Assembly: GCA_016699615.1 (NCBI GenBank) | Contig: CP064984.1 | Coordinates: 992,001-1,056,000, forward strand | Direction: 5' to 3' | From: Sphingobacteriales bacterium | GTDB taxonomy: Bacteria > Bacteroidota > Bacteroidia > Chitinophagales > JADIYW01 | DNA length: 64,000 nt | In this document: positions 27,165 to 36,548 of the stretch, piece after piece | Layout: every line of letters begins with the position of its first letter | Position numbering within the stretch: the first letter of the stretch is position 1 | Notes under the pieces: model-generated | Told to the model about the DNA's origin: nothing | Databases searched by the model: none | The model's input: only the letters and a program-made list of their open reading frames with translations | Translations under genes and position numbers: made by a program

Positions 27165-28070
27165 TTTAATTTAAAAGCAACTATTTTATATTTTACATCT
27201 TCGAAAAGTGGTTTGTGTTTATTTAGGCTATCGATAAATATTGCTTGTTTATTATATAATTCTAAAGCATTTGTATTGGTTGGTTTATAACCATTACTGT
27301 ATAATTCTTTATTAATTATTACCAAAATATCCTTCTTATTTAGCTTTGCTGATATATCATTGTTTTTTATTCCTGTAGAAAATTCAAATAAATTTCTAAC
27401 ATACTGTAATGGTGTTCTGCTAAGCTTAGAATTCATCAATGGTAATTTAAAAATATAAGATAATTGAAATGCTTCTACACATGCACGATAATCTGGATCA
27501 ATAGTATAATCATAATTCTCAGAGCCTACATTAAAATATGGAAAATATAGTATTGCTTGATAATTATCTGTGTTAACTGTCTTTTGTAGTATATTGTATT
27601 TAGCTAGGCTTGATGAATGAAAAGCAGAAACGGCTGGTTTAATATTAAACCTGTATTTAACAACAGACAATGCATCAATCACCAAAAATAATAATAGAAA
27701 ATATATTATACTATTCGTTTTATATAAATATATTATCTTATCAATATAATATATTATTACGATATTAAATACTATTACAAAATACCAATTAAATCTTCCT
27801 AAGCATCTAAACTGTGTAACTTTTTCAGATATAAAATGCAAATACAACAATGGATTAAAAATATTCTTAATTGTGATATCTTCTGAAGAGAAAACTATAT
27901 TTTCTCCAAGAGACACAGCAAACAATACAAATCCTGAAAGGAATAAAACGATTATAATACTATCTATCTTAGGTTTCTTTTTCTTAAACAATATATAAAC
28001 AATAATATATAAGCTACTATACAATGCAAATGAGCCTAAATATGCATAGGTTTCTATCCCTAAGTTTTTT
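27161..28070 (-). pseudogene. GT-C-like membrane protein, C-terminal part (frameshifted)
   Basis: The frame downstream of a one-base break reads K-N-L-G-I-E-T-Y-A-Y-L-G-S. It continues through three or four hydrophobic segments into a soluble C-terminal domain of about 150 residues. It lacks its own credible start; the first methionine-type codon is a TTG inside a membrane helix. The region corresponds to the C-terminal half of the paralogue at 28,938-31,034: both have an F-R-G-T-G-R-F / F-R-C-L-G-R-F type segment and a later S-S-R-V-S / S-R-T-P-L stretch. Restoring one A in the run at 28,065-28,070 joins it to the N-terminal part, giving about 592 residues. Confidence 0.7.
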
Positions 28071-28938
28071 CATAATTGAATAAGAATGGAACTACAAACC
28101 ATTCATTTCTCATAAATAAATTCTCAATTCTTAGTTTCCAACTTAGCCAATCATATCCATTTGCTTTTTCAAGTCTAAGAGATGAATAATCATCAATTAA
28201 ATATAAAATAATATATACAACTATGATTGAAGATATTGTCACAAACATACTTACTGACGTCATCTTAAAAGATTGCTTGTTACGTTCAATTAACAAGACA
28301 AATAGATTGAAACTAATTGAGAATATACCAAAAATAAGAGTGTAGTACAAATGAAAAAATGAGCTAATAAATATTGACAAGAACAAAGAAACAAACCACA
28401 AATATTTGTTTTTATTAGATTTAAATGAGTATATTCTTATTAATGATAATAAATTCCAAAAGAAGAATACTGACATAGATAAATTAAAATGATTATCTAT
28501 TCTAAAAAACTGAGGTAGAATCCATGGCAAACAAATAGAAGTTACTACTCTTAACAAACTATTCTTAATTATAACTTGCAATATTTTATACAACAAAAAA
28601 GATGATAGAATAATTGCTAAGATGAAAAACAAATTATGGATTGCTGTAGCATTATTAAGAACAAAATTTGATTTAATTAGCTTCACAAATATTGCAAACA
28701 AAGGGCTATTGTCTGTAAAAAAGACAAATTCACCATAAGGATAATTCATTAAGTTATAGTTGAAAAAACTATCTGAGGAATTGTATGAAATATAACCATA
28801 CCAAGTAAAATAATTTTTTAGACCATCGTACCAATTATCAAAGAGAAACAAATTGGGAGATTCAAAAAATTTATAGAATGAAATGTATACTAGGATAGAT
28901 TGCATTACTATAATTGATAATGATTCTTTCTTCAACAT
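28060..28938 (-). pseudogene. GT-C-like membrane protein, N-terminal part (frameshifted)
   Basis: 292 residues with about seven membrane segments. The N-terminal pattern D-G-L-K-N-Y-F-T-W-Y-G-Y then N-Y-P-Y-G-E parallels D-G-L-K-N-L-Y-T-F-G-Y and N-Y-P-F-G-E of the adjacent 698-residue protein. An acidic residue after the first helix and many extracytoplasmic loops fit GT-C glycosyltransferases that use lipid-linked donors, but no specific family was recognised. The frame stops at E-K-T-stop, where an A6 run would need to be A7 to continue. The ATG shares its last base with the stop of the upstream paralogue (taatg), so both form one transcription unit. It may be a recent pseudogene, a phase-variable gene or a consensus error. 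Confidence 0.7.
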
Positions 28939-31034
28939 TATAAATGTTTTTTATAAACTAATATTTTATCAATTATAATATCACTTCCGCTCATCGTAAT
29001 TAATATATCTCTTACATTATTAATTTCCAATTCATAATCTACACAAAGAAAATCTTTCTCAAAATTATAAGTATTTGTATGACACTCTCTCCAATCTTTT
29101 ATAAATCTTTTCTCCCCATTATCAACATTATATATAGAACATATTGGCACAGATATTTTATTATCATTATTTGGTTTATACCAAAATAATACTCTGATTT
29201 TTTTATTTTTTTCATCAAGAAATTTGATTCTTAATACGTCTGTATCTTTTTTTATTTTTGATATACCACTCTTGGACTTAGAAAAATTATTCTCACCAAT
29301 CAACTTATATGAATTTGTATCCACCCAATTATTATTCAAATTCAAAATATCCTTATTTTTCAAATTGTGTGGTTGTATAGCTAATAAACTCATTCCATTT
29401 GATGAATCTATGAAAGATGCCATCTTTATAAGTGGAATATTATCATTAAGTCTTTCATTTTGTAGCATCACTAAAGATGCTTTTTGTTTGTCAAATTTAT
29501 GTACAATGTTCTTTTCAATATTATAAAAACCAGATAATTGGAAGATATCCATTGCTTGTTTAAATGATACTCTTGATGAGTGTACATTTGCCATTGGTAA
29601 TCCAGTAATATATGAAAACCAAAAAGAGTATATCTTAGCATTCCAATCATTATCAATCCAAATCTTCTCAGTACCTTCAGTAGATGGTGGATAAACTATA
29701 ATACATTCATATTTTTTTATATTAGGAATATTTTTGGTTATATCATCTGTAAAAGATTTGTATACATCTAATGCATTTTCTCTTCCAAACATATGATATC
29801 TCGATAAATTATATTGTGATGCATTGTATATATCATATGCAGTTATTGGTAGAAATAGTATTAATAATATAGTAAGCATTCGTTTATACTTTTTATATAG
29901 AATATTAAAAGCATAAAATGTATAAATAAGATATACATAATAAAAGACAGCAACAAACCTACCAGTTCCTCTAAATTGTTTAAATATATTTATAGGTTCA
30001 AATAGAGCTTCATTCCATCTAAATGGGATATAAAATGCAAACATCAATATTGGCAATGATGCAATCAACCAATGTTCTGGTGAGTTTATTTTAATTTTTG
30101 GAATGACAAATTTTCTTTTAATAATAATGTATAATGCATATACTATTATAAACAATCCAAATATTGTAACATAAGCATGTCCTTCTGTATAAGTGGTTGG
30201 TAAATTTAAACCTATATTATTTAAAAACTCTTTTACAAATCCATTTAATGGCAATAATAGCTCTTGAGGTTTTGCTGAAAATGCTTTTGCACCCCATGCT
30301 AAGTTTGGCCTATCTTTAATAGTATCTAATAACTTTAATGACACTATATAGATTACTATAGAAAGTGGAATTAAAAGATTCTTATAATTCACTTTCTTAT
30401 TGATGAATATATAAAATAATTCATAAGATATGAAAAGCATATTGAGCATAATTAGAAGATAAGGATGAATATATCCAATAAGACTTAATGCAATAACAAA
30501 AACCAAAATTCTATTCTTAAGATTAATATAATACCACCAAAACAATGGAATAACGCCAATAGAAGCCAATGCAAAATGGTCACCAAATCTATACAACTGA
30601 GGTGATAATAAAATAATTATGATTGTTCCAATTATTGAAAAGAAAACTTCAACACCAAATTTTATTAGTATTAAAAAAATAAAAAACGATCCAACAAATA
30701 TATTTACTATTATAATTACATGTATACACAATATAGGATTAACATATGAATGTGGAATTACTTTTTCAATTAACCAAATTATCCATACATACAATGGTTG
30801 TGCATCCATATATGTAATATGTTCTCCAAAAGGATAATTTAAACCTGTGAATCTTATACCAGAATCATAATTTAAGTAATATCCAAAAGTGTATAAATTC
30901 TTTAAACCATCACCAGAACTATCAACAATATTTTGACCCATCGGAAAGAATATTTCCTTGTGTAAGATTAGAAAAATACCTGTAATACATATTGCTACAA
31001 TGAAAGCAAGTATATAATGTTGTTTTTTAGGCAT
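28938..31034 (-). CDS. Large GT-C-like polytopic membrane protein
   Basis: 698 residues from ATG 31,034 (M-P-K-K-Q-H-Y); an upstream in-frame TTG is excluded because the promoter lies between. About eleven to twelve hydrophobic segments fill residues 10-410. A soluble C-terminal domain of about 280 residues follows, with a beta-rich end (residues 560-698) that may bind carbohydrate. The D-G-L-K-N motif after the first helix and the overall design resemble GT-C glycosyltransferases of the inner membrane. Substrate unknown. Co-directional with its frameshifted paralogue and convergent with the GT2 gene, so a shared surface-glycan pathway is plausible. Confidence 0.7.
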   Translation of the reverse strand: MPKKQHYILAFIVAICITGIFLILHKEIFFPMGQNIVDSSGDGLKNLYTFGYYLNYDSGIRFTGLNYPFGEHITYMDAQPLYVWIIWLIEKVIPHSYVNPILCIHVIIIVNIFVGSFFIFLILIKFGVEVFFSIIGTIIIILLSPQLYRFGDHFALASIGVIPLFWWYYINLKNRILVFVIALSLIGYIHPYLLIMLNMLFISYELFYIFINKKVNYKNLLIPLSIVIYIVSLKLLDTIKDRPNLAWGAKAFSAKPQELLLPLNGFVKEFLNNIGLNLPTTYTEGHAYVTIFGLFIIVYALYIIIKRKFVIPKIKINSPEHWLIASLPILMFAFYIPFRWNEALFEPINIFKQFRGTGRFVAVFYYVYLIYTFYAFNILYKKYKRMLTILLILFLPITAYDIYNASQYNLSRYHMFGRENALDVYKSFTDDITKNIPNIKKYECIIVYPPSTEGTEKIWIDNDWNAKIYSFWFSYITGLPMANVHSSRVSFKQAMDIFQLSGFYNIEKNIVHKFDKQKASLVMLQNERLNDNIPLIKMASFIDSSNGMSLLAIQPHNLKNKDILNLNNNWVDTNSYKLIGENNFSKSKSGISKIKKDTDVLRIKFLDEKNKKIRVLFWYKPNNDNKISVPICSIYNVDNGEKRFIKDWRECHTNTYNFEKDFLCVDYELEINNVRDILITMSGSDIIIDKILVYKKHL

Positions 31035-31038
31035 TGTA

Positions 31039-31046
31039 CAAATATA
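31039..31046 (-). promoter_or_regulatory. -7 box of the GT-C-like gene pair
   Basis: CAAATATA on plus, TATATTTG on minus, ending 4 nt before the ATG at 31,034. Predicts a leaderless or near-leaderless mRNA. Confidence 0.5.
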
Positions 31047-31157
31047 TATAGATGAAGACAATGATTTTTATCTTAACACAAAATATTTTCAAATAAAGCC
31101 ACAAGCCTATCAACTTATTGAGTAGTTTATCAGATTTGCTAGAGATAATATAATAAT

Positions 31158-31165
31158 TATCTTTG
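31158..31165 (+). promoter_or_regulatory. -7 box of folA
   Basis: TATCTTTG, an exact TAnnTTTG match, 14 nt before the folA ATG at 31,180. Drives the folA/LD-carboxypeptidase pair. Confidence 0.55.
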
Positions 31166-31179
31166 GAAAAACTTTTATT

Positions 31180-31674
31180 ATGCTCGTTTCCTTAATCGTT
31201 GCAGTAGCTGAAAATGGTGTCATTGGCAAAGACAATCAATTACTTTGGAAACTATCTGACGATCTTAAAAGATTTAAGCAGCTAACCACCAATCATTGCA
31301 TCATTATGGGTAGAAAAACTTTCGAGTCTATCGGCAAAGCATTACCCAACAGAACCAATATTGTCATCAGTAGAAATAAAAAAATTGCCTATCCAAGTAC
31401 TATAATTTGTGGCTCGCTTACTACAGCCATTGAGCGTGCAGCCATACTCAAAGAAACAGAAGTATTTATAATTGGTGGTGCAGAAATCTACAAACAATCA
31501 GTACACTTAGCAGATAAAATTTACTTGACTCTGGTAAAAACAACTATCGATGGCGATGCTTTCTTTAATTATACTATGGACGATTGGAAGGTTGTAGAAG
31601 AAACAAATTTTAATAAAGATGAAAAGAATGAGTACGACTCAAGTTTCATCATCTTAGAAAGAAATAAAATATGA
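31180..31674 (+). CDS. folA: Dihydrofolate reductase
   Basis: 164 residues. Reduces dihydrofolate to tetrahydrofolate with NADPH. Diagnostic segments are V-S-L-I-V-A-V-A-E-N-G-V-I-G near the N terminus, L-L-W-K-L-S-D-D-L with the catalytic acid at about residue 28, I-M-G-R-K-T-F-E-S-I-G for NADPH binding, and I-I-G-G-A-E-I-Y at about residue 106. Its TGA overlaps the ATG of the next gene (atga), a sign of translational coupling. No thyA is adjacent in this window. Confidence 0.95.
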   Translation: MLVSLIVAVAENGVIGKDNQLLWKLSDDLKRFKQLTTNHCIIMGRKTFESIGKALPNRTNIVISRNKKIAYPSTIICGSLTTAIERAAILKETEVFIIGGAEIYKQSVHLADKIYLTLVKTTIDGDAFFNYTMDDWKVVEETNFNKDEKNEYDSSFIILERNKI

Positions 31675-32567
31675 TAAGACCAAAATATTTGCAAGTAGGC
31701 GACAAGGTAGGCATCACATGCACGGCACGCAAAGTAGAACCACATGAAATTGAAAAAGCAGTTCAAATTCTTCAGTCTTGGGGTTTGGAAGTAGTATTAG
31801 GCAATACAATCAACAAAATCTATCATCAATTTGGTGGCACAGATGAAGAGCGTCTGGCTGATTTCCAACAAATGCTCAACGACAAAACAATCAAAGCCGT
31901 ATTTGCAGCACGTGGTGGCTACGGCACAGTTCGCATTATAGATGATTTGAATTTTAATGTCTACATGCAACAACCAAAATGGCTTATTGGCTTCTCAGAT
32001 TTTACATACGTACACAACATACTAAATTGCAATATTGGCGTAGAAACCATACATGCACCAATGCCCATAACGTTTGAAAACAATACGACACATTCCTTAG
32101 AAAGTCTAAAAGATGCACTCTTTGGCAAAACTTTAGAATATGATTTTGCAGCACATCCACTAAATAAAACAGGAACAGTAGAAGGCGAAGTAATAGGCGG
32201 AAATCTATCAATACTTTACAGTATTTTAGGTACAAAAACAATTCTATCTACTACAAACCAAATACTTTTTATAGAAGACTTGGACGAATATCTATATCAT
32301 ATTGATAGAATGATGATGGCAATGAAACGTGCCAACAAGCTACAAAATCTTAAAGCATTAATTATCGGTGGCATGACAGAAATGAAAGATAATGTCATTC
32401 CATTTGGCAAAACAGCCGAAGAAATTGTTTATGAGCATACCTCAAAATATGATTATCCTATCTGTTTTGGTTTTCCAGCAGGACATATTTCAGATAATAG
32501 AGCCATTGTATTTGGAAAAAATGCCTATCTATCTATCAACAAAGATGCTTGTATTTTTAGGCAATAA
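31671..32567 (+). CDS. LD-carboxypeptidase (peptidase S66)
   Basis: 298 residues. Removes the terminal D-alanine from murein tetrapeptides during peptidoglycan recycling in the cytoplasm. The serine nucleophile sits in L-I-G-F-S-D-F-T near residue 108. The catalytic Glu is in I-E-D-L-D-E-Y near 202 and the His in P-A-G-H-I-S-D-N-R near 270. A-A-R-G-G-Y-G-T near 85 is also typical of the LdcA/MccF family. Overlaps folA by 4 bp. Could be a MccF-type immunity peptidase, but the size and context fit LdcA. Confidence 0.9.
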   Translation: MIRPKYLQVGDKVGITCTARKVEPHEIEKAVQILQSWGLEVVLGNTINKIYHQFGGTDEERLADFQQMLNDKTIKAVFAARGGYGTVRIIDDLNFNVYMQQPKWLIGFSDFTYVHNILNCNIGVETIHAPMPITFENNTTHSLESLKDALFGKTLEYDFAAHPLNKTGTVEGEVIGGNLSILYSILGTKTILSTTNQILFIEDLDEYLYHIDRMMMAMKRANKLQNLKALIIGGMTEMKDNVIPFGKTAEEIVYEHTSKYDYPICFGFPAGHISDNRAIVFGKNAYLSINKDACIFRQ

Positions 32568-32635
32568 CAAGAAATTAACTACATAATAATCATTCTCTTA
32601 ATCTTTTCTTATTCTATATTGCAAGATTAAGTGCG

Positions 32636-32643
32636 TACCTTTG
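32636..32643 (+). promoter_or_regulatory. -7 box of typA
   Basis: TACCTTTG, an exact TAnnTTTG match, 53 nt before the typA start. Confidence 0.55.
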
Positions 32644-32696
32644 CAGAAATTTTGCAAATTCATTTTTGTAAATAAGCATTTAATTAACAATATAAT

Positions 32697-34505
32697 ATGT
32701 CACAAAATCTAAACGTAAGAAACATTGCTATCATTGCGCACGTAGACCACGGAAAAACAACGCTAGTAGATAAAATCCTGTGGGAATGTAAAACTTTTGC
32801 AGAACACGAAAACACAGGCGTACTCATCTTAGATAACAATGAACTAGAAAGAGAAAGAGGCATTACAATTACTACAAAAAATGCAGCTGTAAAATACAAA
32901 GACTTCAAAATCAATATTATAGATACTCCAGGTCACGCCGATTTTGGTGGTGAGGTAGAGCGTGTACTTAAAATGGCAGATGGAGTACTTTTATTAGTAG
33001 ATGCTTTTGAAGGTCCAATGCCACAAACACGTTTCGTATTGCAAAAAGCATTACAACTAGGGTTAAAGCCAATTGTTGTTATCAATAAAGTAGACAAAGA
33101 AAACTGTACACCAGAAGAAGTACATGAAAAAGTATTTGACTTAATGTTCCAGTTAGATGCTACAGAAGACCAATTAGATTTTCCAACTATCTATGGTTCT
33201 GCAAAAAATGGCTGGATGAGCACAGACTATAAAAAACCAACAACTAATGTTATTGATTTATTAGAATGTATTATTGCTAATATTCCTGCACCAAAAACAG
33301 AAGTAGGAACACCACAAATGCAAGTTACATCTTTAGATTACTCTTCGTTTGTTGGTAGAATAGCAATTGGTAGAGTATTTAGAGGTACTCTAAAAACAAA
33401 TATGCCAGTTGCATTAATAAAAAGAGATGGCAAAGTCATCAAATCGAGAATAAAAGAGCTACTATTATTTGAAGGAATGAATAAAATAAAAGTAGAGCAG
33501 GTACCAGCAGGAGAAATTTGTGCGGTTGTAGGTATTGAAGGTTTTGATATTGGCGACACTATTGCTGATGCTGAAAATCCAGAGGCAATGCCACCAATTT
33601 CTATTGATGAGCCAACAATGAGCATGCTATTTACAATTAATGATTCTCCATTCTTTGGAAAAGAAGGAAAATTTGTAACATCAAGACACTTAAAAGATAG
33701 ATTAACTAAAGAACTAGAAAAAAACTTAGCACTTAGAGTACAAGCTGGTGATACTGCAGATTCATTTTTAGTATTTGGTCGTGGTGTGTTGCACTTATCT
33801 GTATTGATAGAAACGATGAGAAGAGAAGGCTACGAACTACAAGTAGGACAACCACAAGTATTATTTAAAGAAATAGATGGCGTAAAATGTGAGCCTATTG
33901 AAGAATTAAATATAGACTTGCCAGAAACATTGGCAGGAACAGCAATAGAAATGATTACTAAACGTAAAGGCGATATGAAAAACATGATTTTAAAAGGCAA
34001 TCGCTCAATCATGGAATTTGAAATACCATCACGTGGGTTAATTGGTTTGAGAACAGAGATGATAACTGCAACATCAGGACAAGCTGTAATGTCGCACAGA
34101 TTCATCAAATACGAAAAACATAAAGGCGAAATTCAAGGTAGAATTAATGGTTCTATGATTTCTAAAGAAACAGGAGAAGCCATTGCATATTCTTTAGATA
34201 AATTGCAGGACAGAGGAAGATTCTTTGTTGAGCCAGGAGAAGATATTTACACAGGTATGGTAATTGGCGAAAACTCTAGACAAGATGATTTAGTTGTGAA
34301 CTGTACTATTACAAAGAAATTAACCAACGTACGTGCATCTGGCTCAGATGATAAAGTGAAACTACCACCACCTGTAAAATTCTCATTAGAACAAGCATTA
34401 GAGTATATACAAGGTGATGAATATGTAGAACTAACGCCAAAATCTATTAGAATTAGAAAAATATACTTAGACGAAGGCGAACGCAAAAGAAAAGGTGGCA
34501 AGTAG
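32697..34505 (+). CDS. typA: Ribosome-associated GTPase TypA/BipA
   Basis: 602 residues, normal length. Translational GTPase related to EF-G and LepA, involved in 50S assembly and stress adaptation. G1 is A-H-V-D-H-G-K-T-T, G2 lies around R-G-I-T-I, G3 is D-T-P-G-H-A-D-F, G4 N-K-V-D and G5 S-A-K-N-G-W. Beta-barrel and EF-G-like domains follow, and the C-terminal BipA-specific domain includes R-G-L-I-G-L-R-T-E and R-A-S-G-S-D-D-K. Stands alone with its own promoter. Confidence 0.96.
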   Translation: MSQNLNVRNIAIIAHVDHGKTTLVDKILWECKTFAEHENTGVLILDNNELERERGITITTKNAAVKYKDFKINIIDTPGHADFGGEVERVLKMADGVLLLVDAFEGPMPQTRFVLQKALQLGLKPIVVINKVDKENCTPEEVHEKVFDLMFQLDATEDQLDFPTIYGSAKNGWMSTDYKKPTTNVIDLLECIIANIPAPKTEVGTPQMQVTSLDYSSFVGRIAIGRVFRGTLKTNMPVALIKRDGKVIKSRIKELLLFEGMNKIKVEQVPAGEICAVVGIEGFDIGDTIADAENPEAMPPISIDEPTMSMLFTINDSPFFGKEGKFVTSRHLKDRLTKELEKNLALRVQAGDTADSFLVFGRGVLHLSVLIETMRREGYELQVGQPQVLFKEIDGVKCEPIEELNIDLPETLAGTAIEMITKRKGDMKNMILKGNRSIMEFEIPSRGLIGLRTEMITATSGQAVMSHRFIKYEKHKGEIQGRINGSMISKETGEAIAYSLDKLQDRGRFFVEPGEDIYTGMVIGENSRQDDLVVNCTITKKLTNVRASGSDDKVKLPPPVKFSLEQALEYIQGDEYVELTPKSIRIRKIYLDEGERKRKGGK

Positions 34506-34564
34506 TTAATGTCTAGAATTTAGGTATTGTTTACAACAATCTATATTCTATAGATATTTGCATT

Positions 34565-34582
34565 AAAAAGTGAATACTTTTT
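34565..34582 (+). terminator. Weak AT-rich hairpin downstream of typA
   Basis: aaaaagt (34,565-34,571) and acttttt (34,576-34,582) form a 7-bp stem with a gaat loop and a T-run. It could end typA transcription, although it has almost no GC pairs. It lies 20 nt upstream of the next promoter box. Confidence 0.35.
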
Positions 34583-34601
34583 TAGATTAATAGTTTTTTT
34601 A

Positions 34602-34609
34602 TACTTTTG
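34602..34609 (+). promoter_or_regulatory. -7 box of the Fur-family gene
   Basis: TACTTTTG, an exact match, ending 6 nt before the ATG at 34,616. Predicts a near-leaderless transcript and excludes the in-frame TTG at 34,607 as the start. Confidence 0.6.
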
Positions 34610-34615
34610 TACAAT

Positions 34616-35075
34616 ATGCTCAGCAAAATTCAACAAGAAGCAAAAGATATATTGACTAATTATATTGAGAAAAATCAATTGCGCAAAACACCTGAGCGAT
34701 TTTCTATTCTCGAGATGATTTATGAAAATGATGGTCATTTTGATGCTGAACAACTATACATCAATATTAGAAACAAAAACATAAACGTAAGTAGAGCTAC
34801 GGTATACAATACTTTGGAAGTATTAGTAGCAAGTGAGTTGGTTACAAAACATCAGTTTGGCAGTAATCATGCAGTATATGAACGTGCATATGGAAGCAGA
34901 CAACACGACCATCTAATTTGTGTGGAATGTGGCGAAGTATTTGAATTTTGTGACCCAAGGTTGCAACAAATAAAACAGACAGCAAGCGAACTATTCCAAC
35001 AAAAAAATAAGCAATCACTCATTAACTTTGTACGGAAGTTGTCAGAAAAAAAACTGTGCTAATCTTAAAAAATAA
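34616..35075 (+). pseudogene. Fur-family metal-dependent regulator, frameshifted near C terminus
   Basis: Winged-helix repressor of the Fur/PerR/Zur family. The DNA-binding domain (residues 10-85) has L-R-K-T-P-E-R-F and I-N-V-S-R-A-T-V-Y-N-T-L. The dimerisation domain has H-D-H-L-I-C-V-E-C-G-E with the first Cys pair. As read, the C terminus is an unrelated stretch ending at 35,062. In the +1 frame after position 35,000 the sequence is H-S-L-T-L-Y-G-S-C-Q-K-K-N-C-A-N-L-K-K, the normal family ending with a second Cys pair, and it stops at 35,075. The A run at 35,001-35,007 has 7 A where 6 restore the frame. Regulated metal and target genes cannot be told from sequence. Heads a long envelope gene block. 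Confidence 0.8.
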
Positions 35076-35121
35076 TATTACCACATCTACGTTAGTATTT
35101 ATTAAGCGTAAATCTTGTAAA

Positions 35122-36544
35122 TTGAATAGGATTTGTAATTATGTAATTCTAATTATCTCATTGTTGATGTTAAAACCAACAATAGGTAACGACAGCATTA
35201 CAATACGTAAAATATCTATTGAAGACAATAAAAAAACAAAAGATTATATCATCTATCGTGAAATGACGATAAAAGAAAATCAAAAAATAAAAGCTACCCA
35301 ACTTGATTCTTTGATTTTGATAAATAGGCTGAATGTTTATAATCTTAGAATATTTAATGATGTAAATTTCAACATTACACACTGGGAAAATGATTCCTTA
35401 GATTTACACATTAAAATCAAAGAAAAATGGACATTAATTCCAGTGCCAATTATAAAACTTGCAGATAGAAACGTCAACGAATGGTGGAGGCAATACAATC
35501 ATGATTTTTCAAGAATACAGTATGGCATCAGATTTAATTGGGCGAATGTTAGTGGTAGGAATGATGTATTGAGTTTTGCTACAAGTTTTGGACTAACACA
35601 AATGTTTGAAATTGGTTATCTAAATCCAACATTAAATAAAAAAAGAACCATAGGTTTTGGTGGTTATTTTTCATACAATAGAAGTCGTAGAATTCCAGTA
35701 AATACAATAGATGACAAGTTGAGCTTTATAGATTTGAATAAAAACTTTCACTACAATCATTTCCAAGTATCTACCACATTCTTGTATAGACCAAATATAT
35801 ATACAAACCATTACCTAAAAACTACTTACAGCTATTCTTCCGTATCAGACTCTGTAATAAGCGCAAATCCAGATTATTACATCAATCAAAAAAAGTCATC
35901 AAAACTATATAAAAATTGGATACTTATTTGAAAGTGACCATCGTGATGTACGTGCTTATCCAACGAATGGTTGGCTGTTGCAACTTGGAGTTGATAACTT
36001 TGGGCTAGGCTTAATGAAAGATGTACGGTTAACTTCAACTTACTTTAGAATGAGCAGTTATTTCCAATGGAAAAAGCACAAACGATTCTCATTAGCAAAT
36101 TTTGGCAAACTATTATTATCCTTTCCTAGCAGACAACCTTACAATATTCAAGATATAAAATCACTTGGTTATAAAGAAAATTTAGTACGTGGATATGAGC
36201 TTTATGTGCTCAACGGGCAACATTATCTATTATTTAAAACTGAGCAAAGATTTAAAGCCTTAGATTTTAGACTGAATAAGTTTAAGAAAATACAATCAAA
36301 ACCAATCATCAATAAATCTATTTCATACTTACCAATCAACTTAATCATAAAGACCTATTTTGATGCTGGCTATGTCTGGGACAAACAATTCGTAGATAAA
36401 AATAGCTTGAAAAATAAGTGGATATTTGGGTTTGGTGCAGGTATTGATGTTGTTACTTTCAATAATTCTGTGTTTAGAGTGGAATACAGTTTCAACAGGA
36501 AATTAGAAAATAGGTTATATTTACACTTTCAACAAGCACTATAA
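35122..36544 (+). pseudogene. Omp85/TamA-like outer-membrane protein, frameshifted
   Basis: Two frames (to 35,931, then open from about 35,915 to 36,544) together encode about 474 residues. A signal peptide is best read from TTG 35,122 (N-R-I-C-N-Y-V-I-L-I-I-S), although GTG 35,056 is also open. A POTRA-like domain follows (Q-L-D-S-L-I-L-I-N-R through D-L-H-I-K-I-K-E-K-W). The second part carries barrel strands such as R-A-Y-P-T-N-G-W-L-L-Q-L and F-G-F-G-A-G-I-D, typical of BamA/TamA-family surface-antigen domains. The frame changes between 35,888 and 35,915, where A7 and A5 runs lie; one A fewer restores the family sequence. Probable role in outer-membrane protein or lipid assembly (inference). 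Confidence 0.7.
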
Positions 36545-36548
36545 TATT

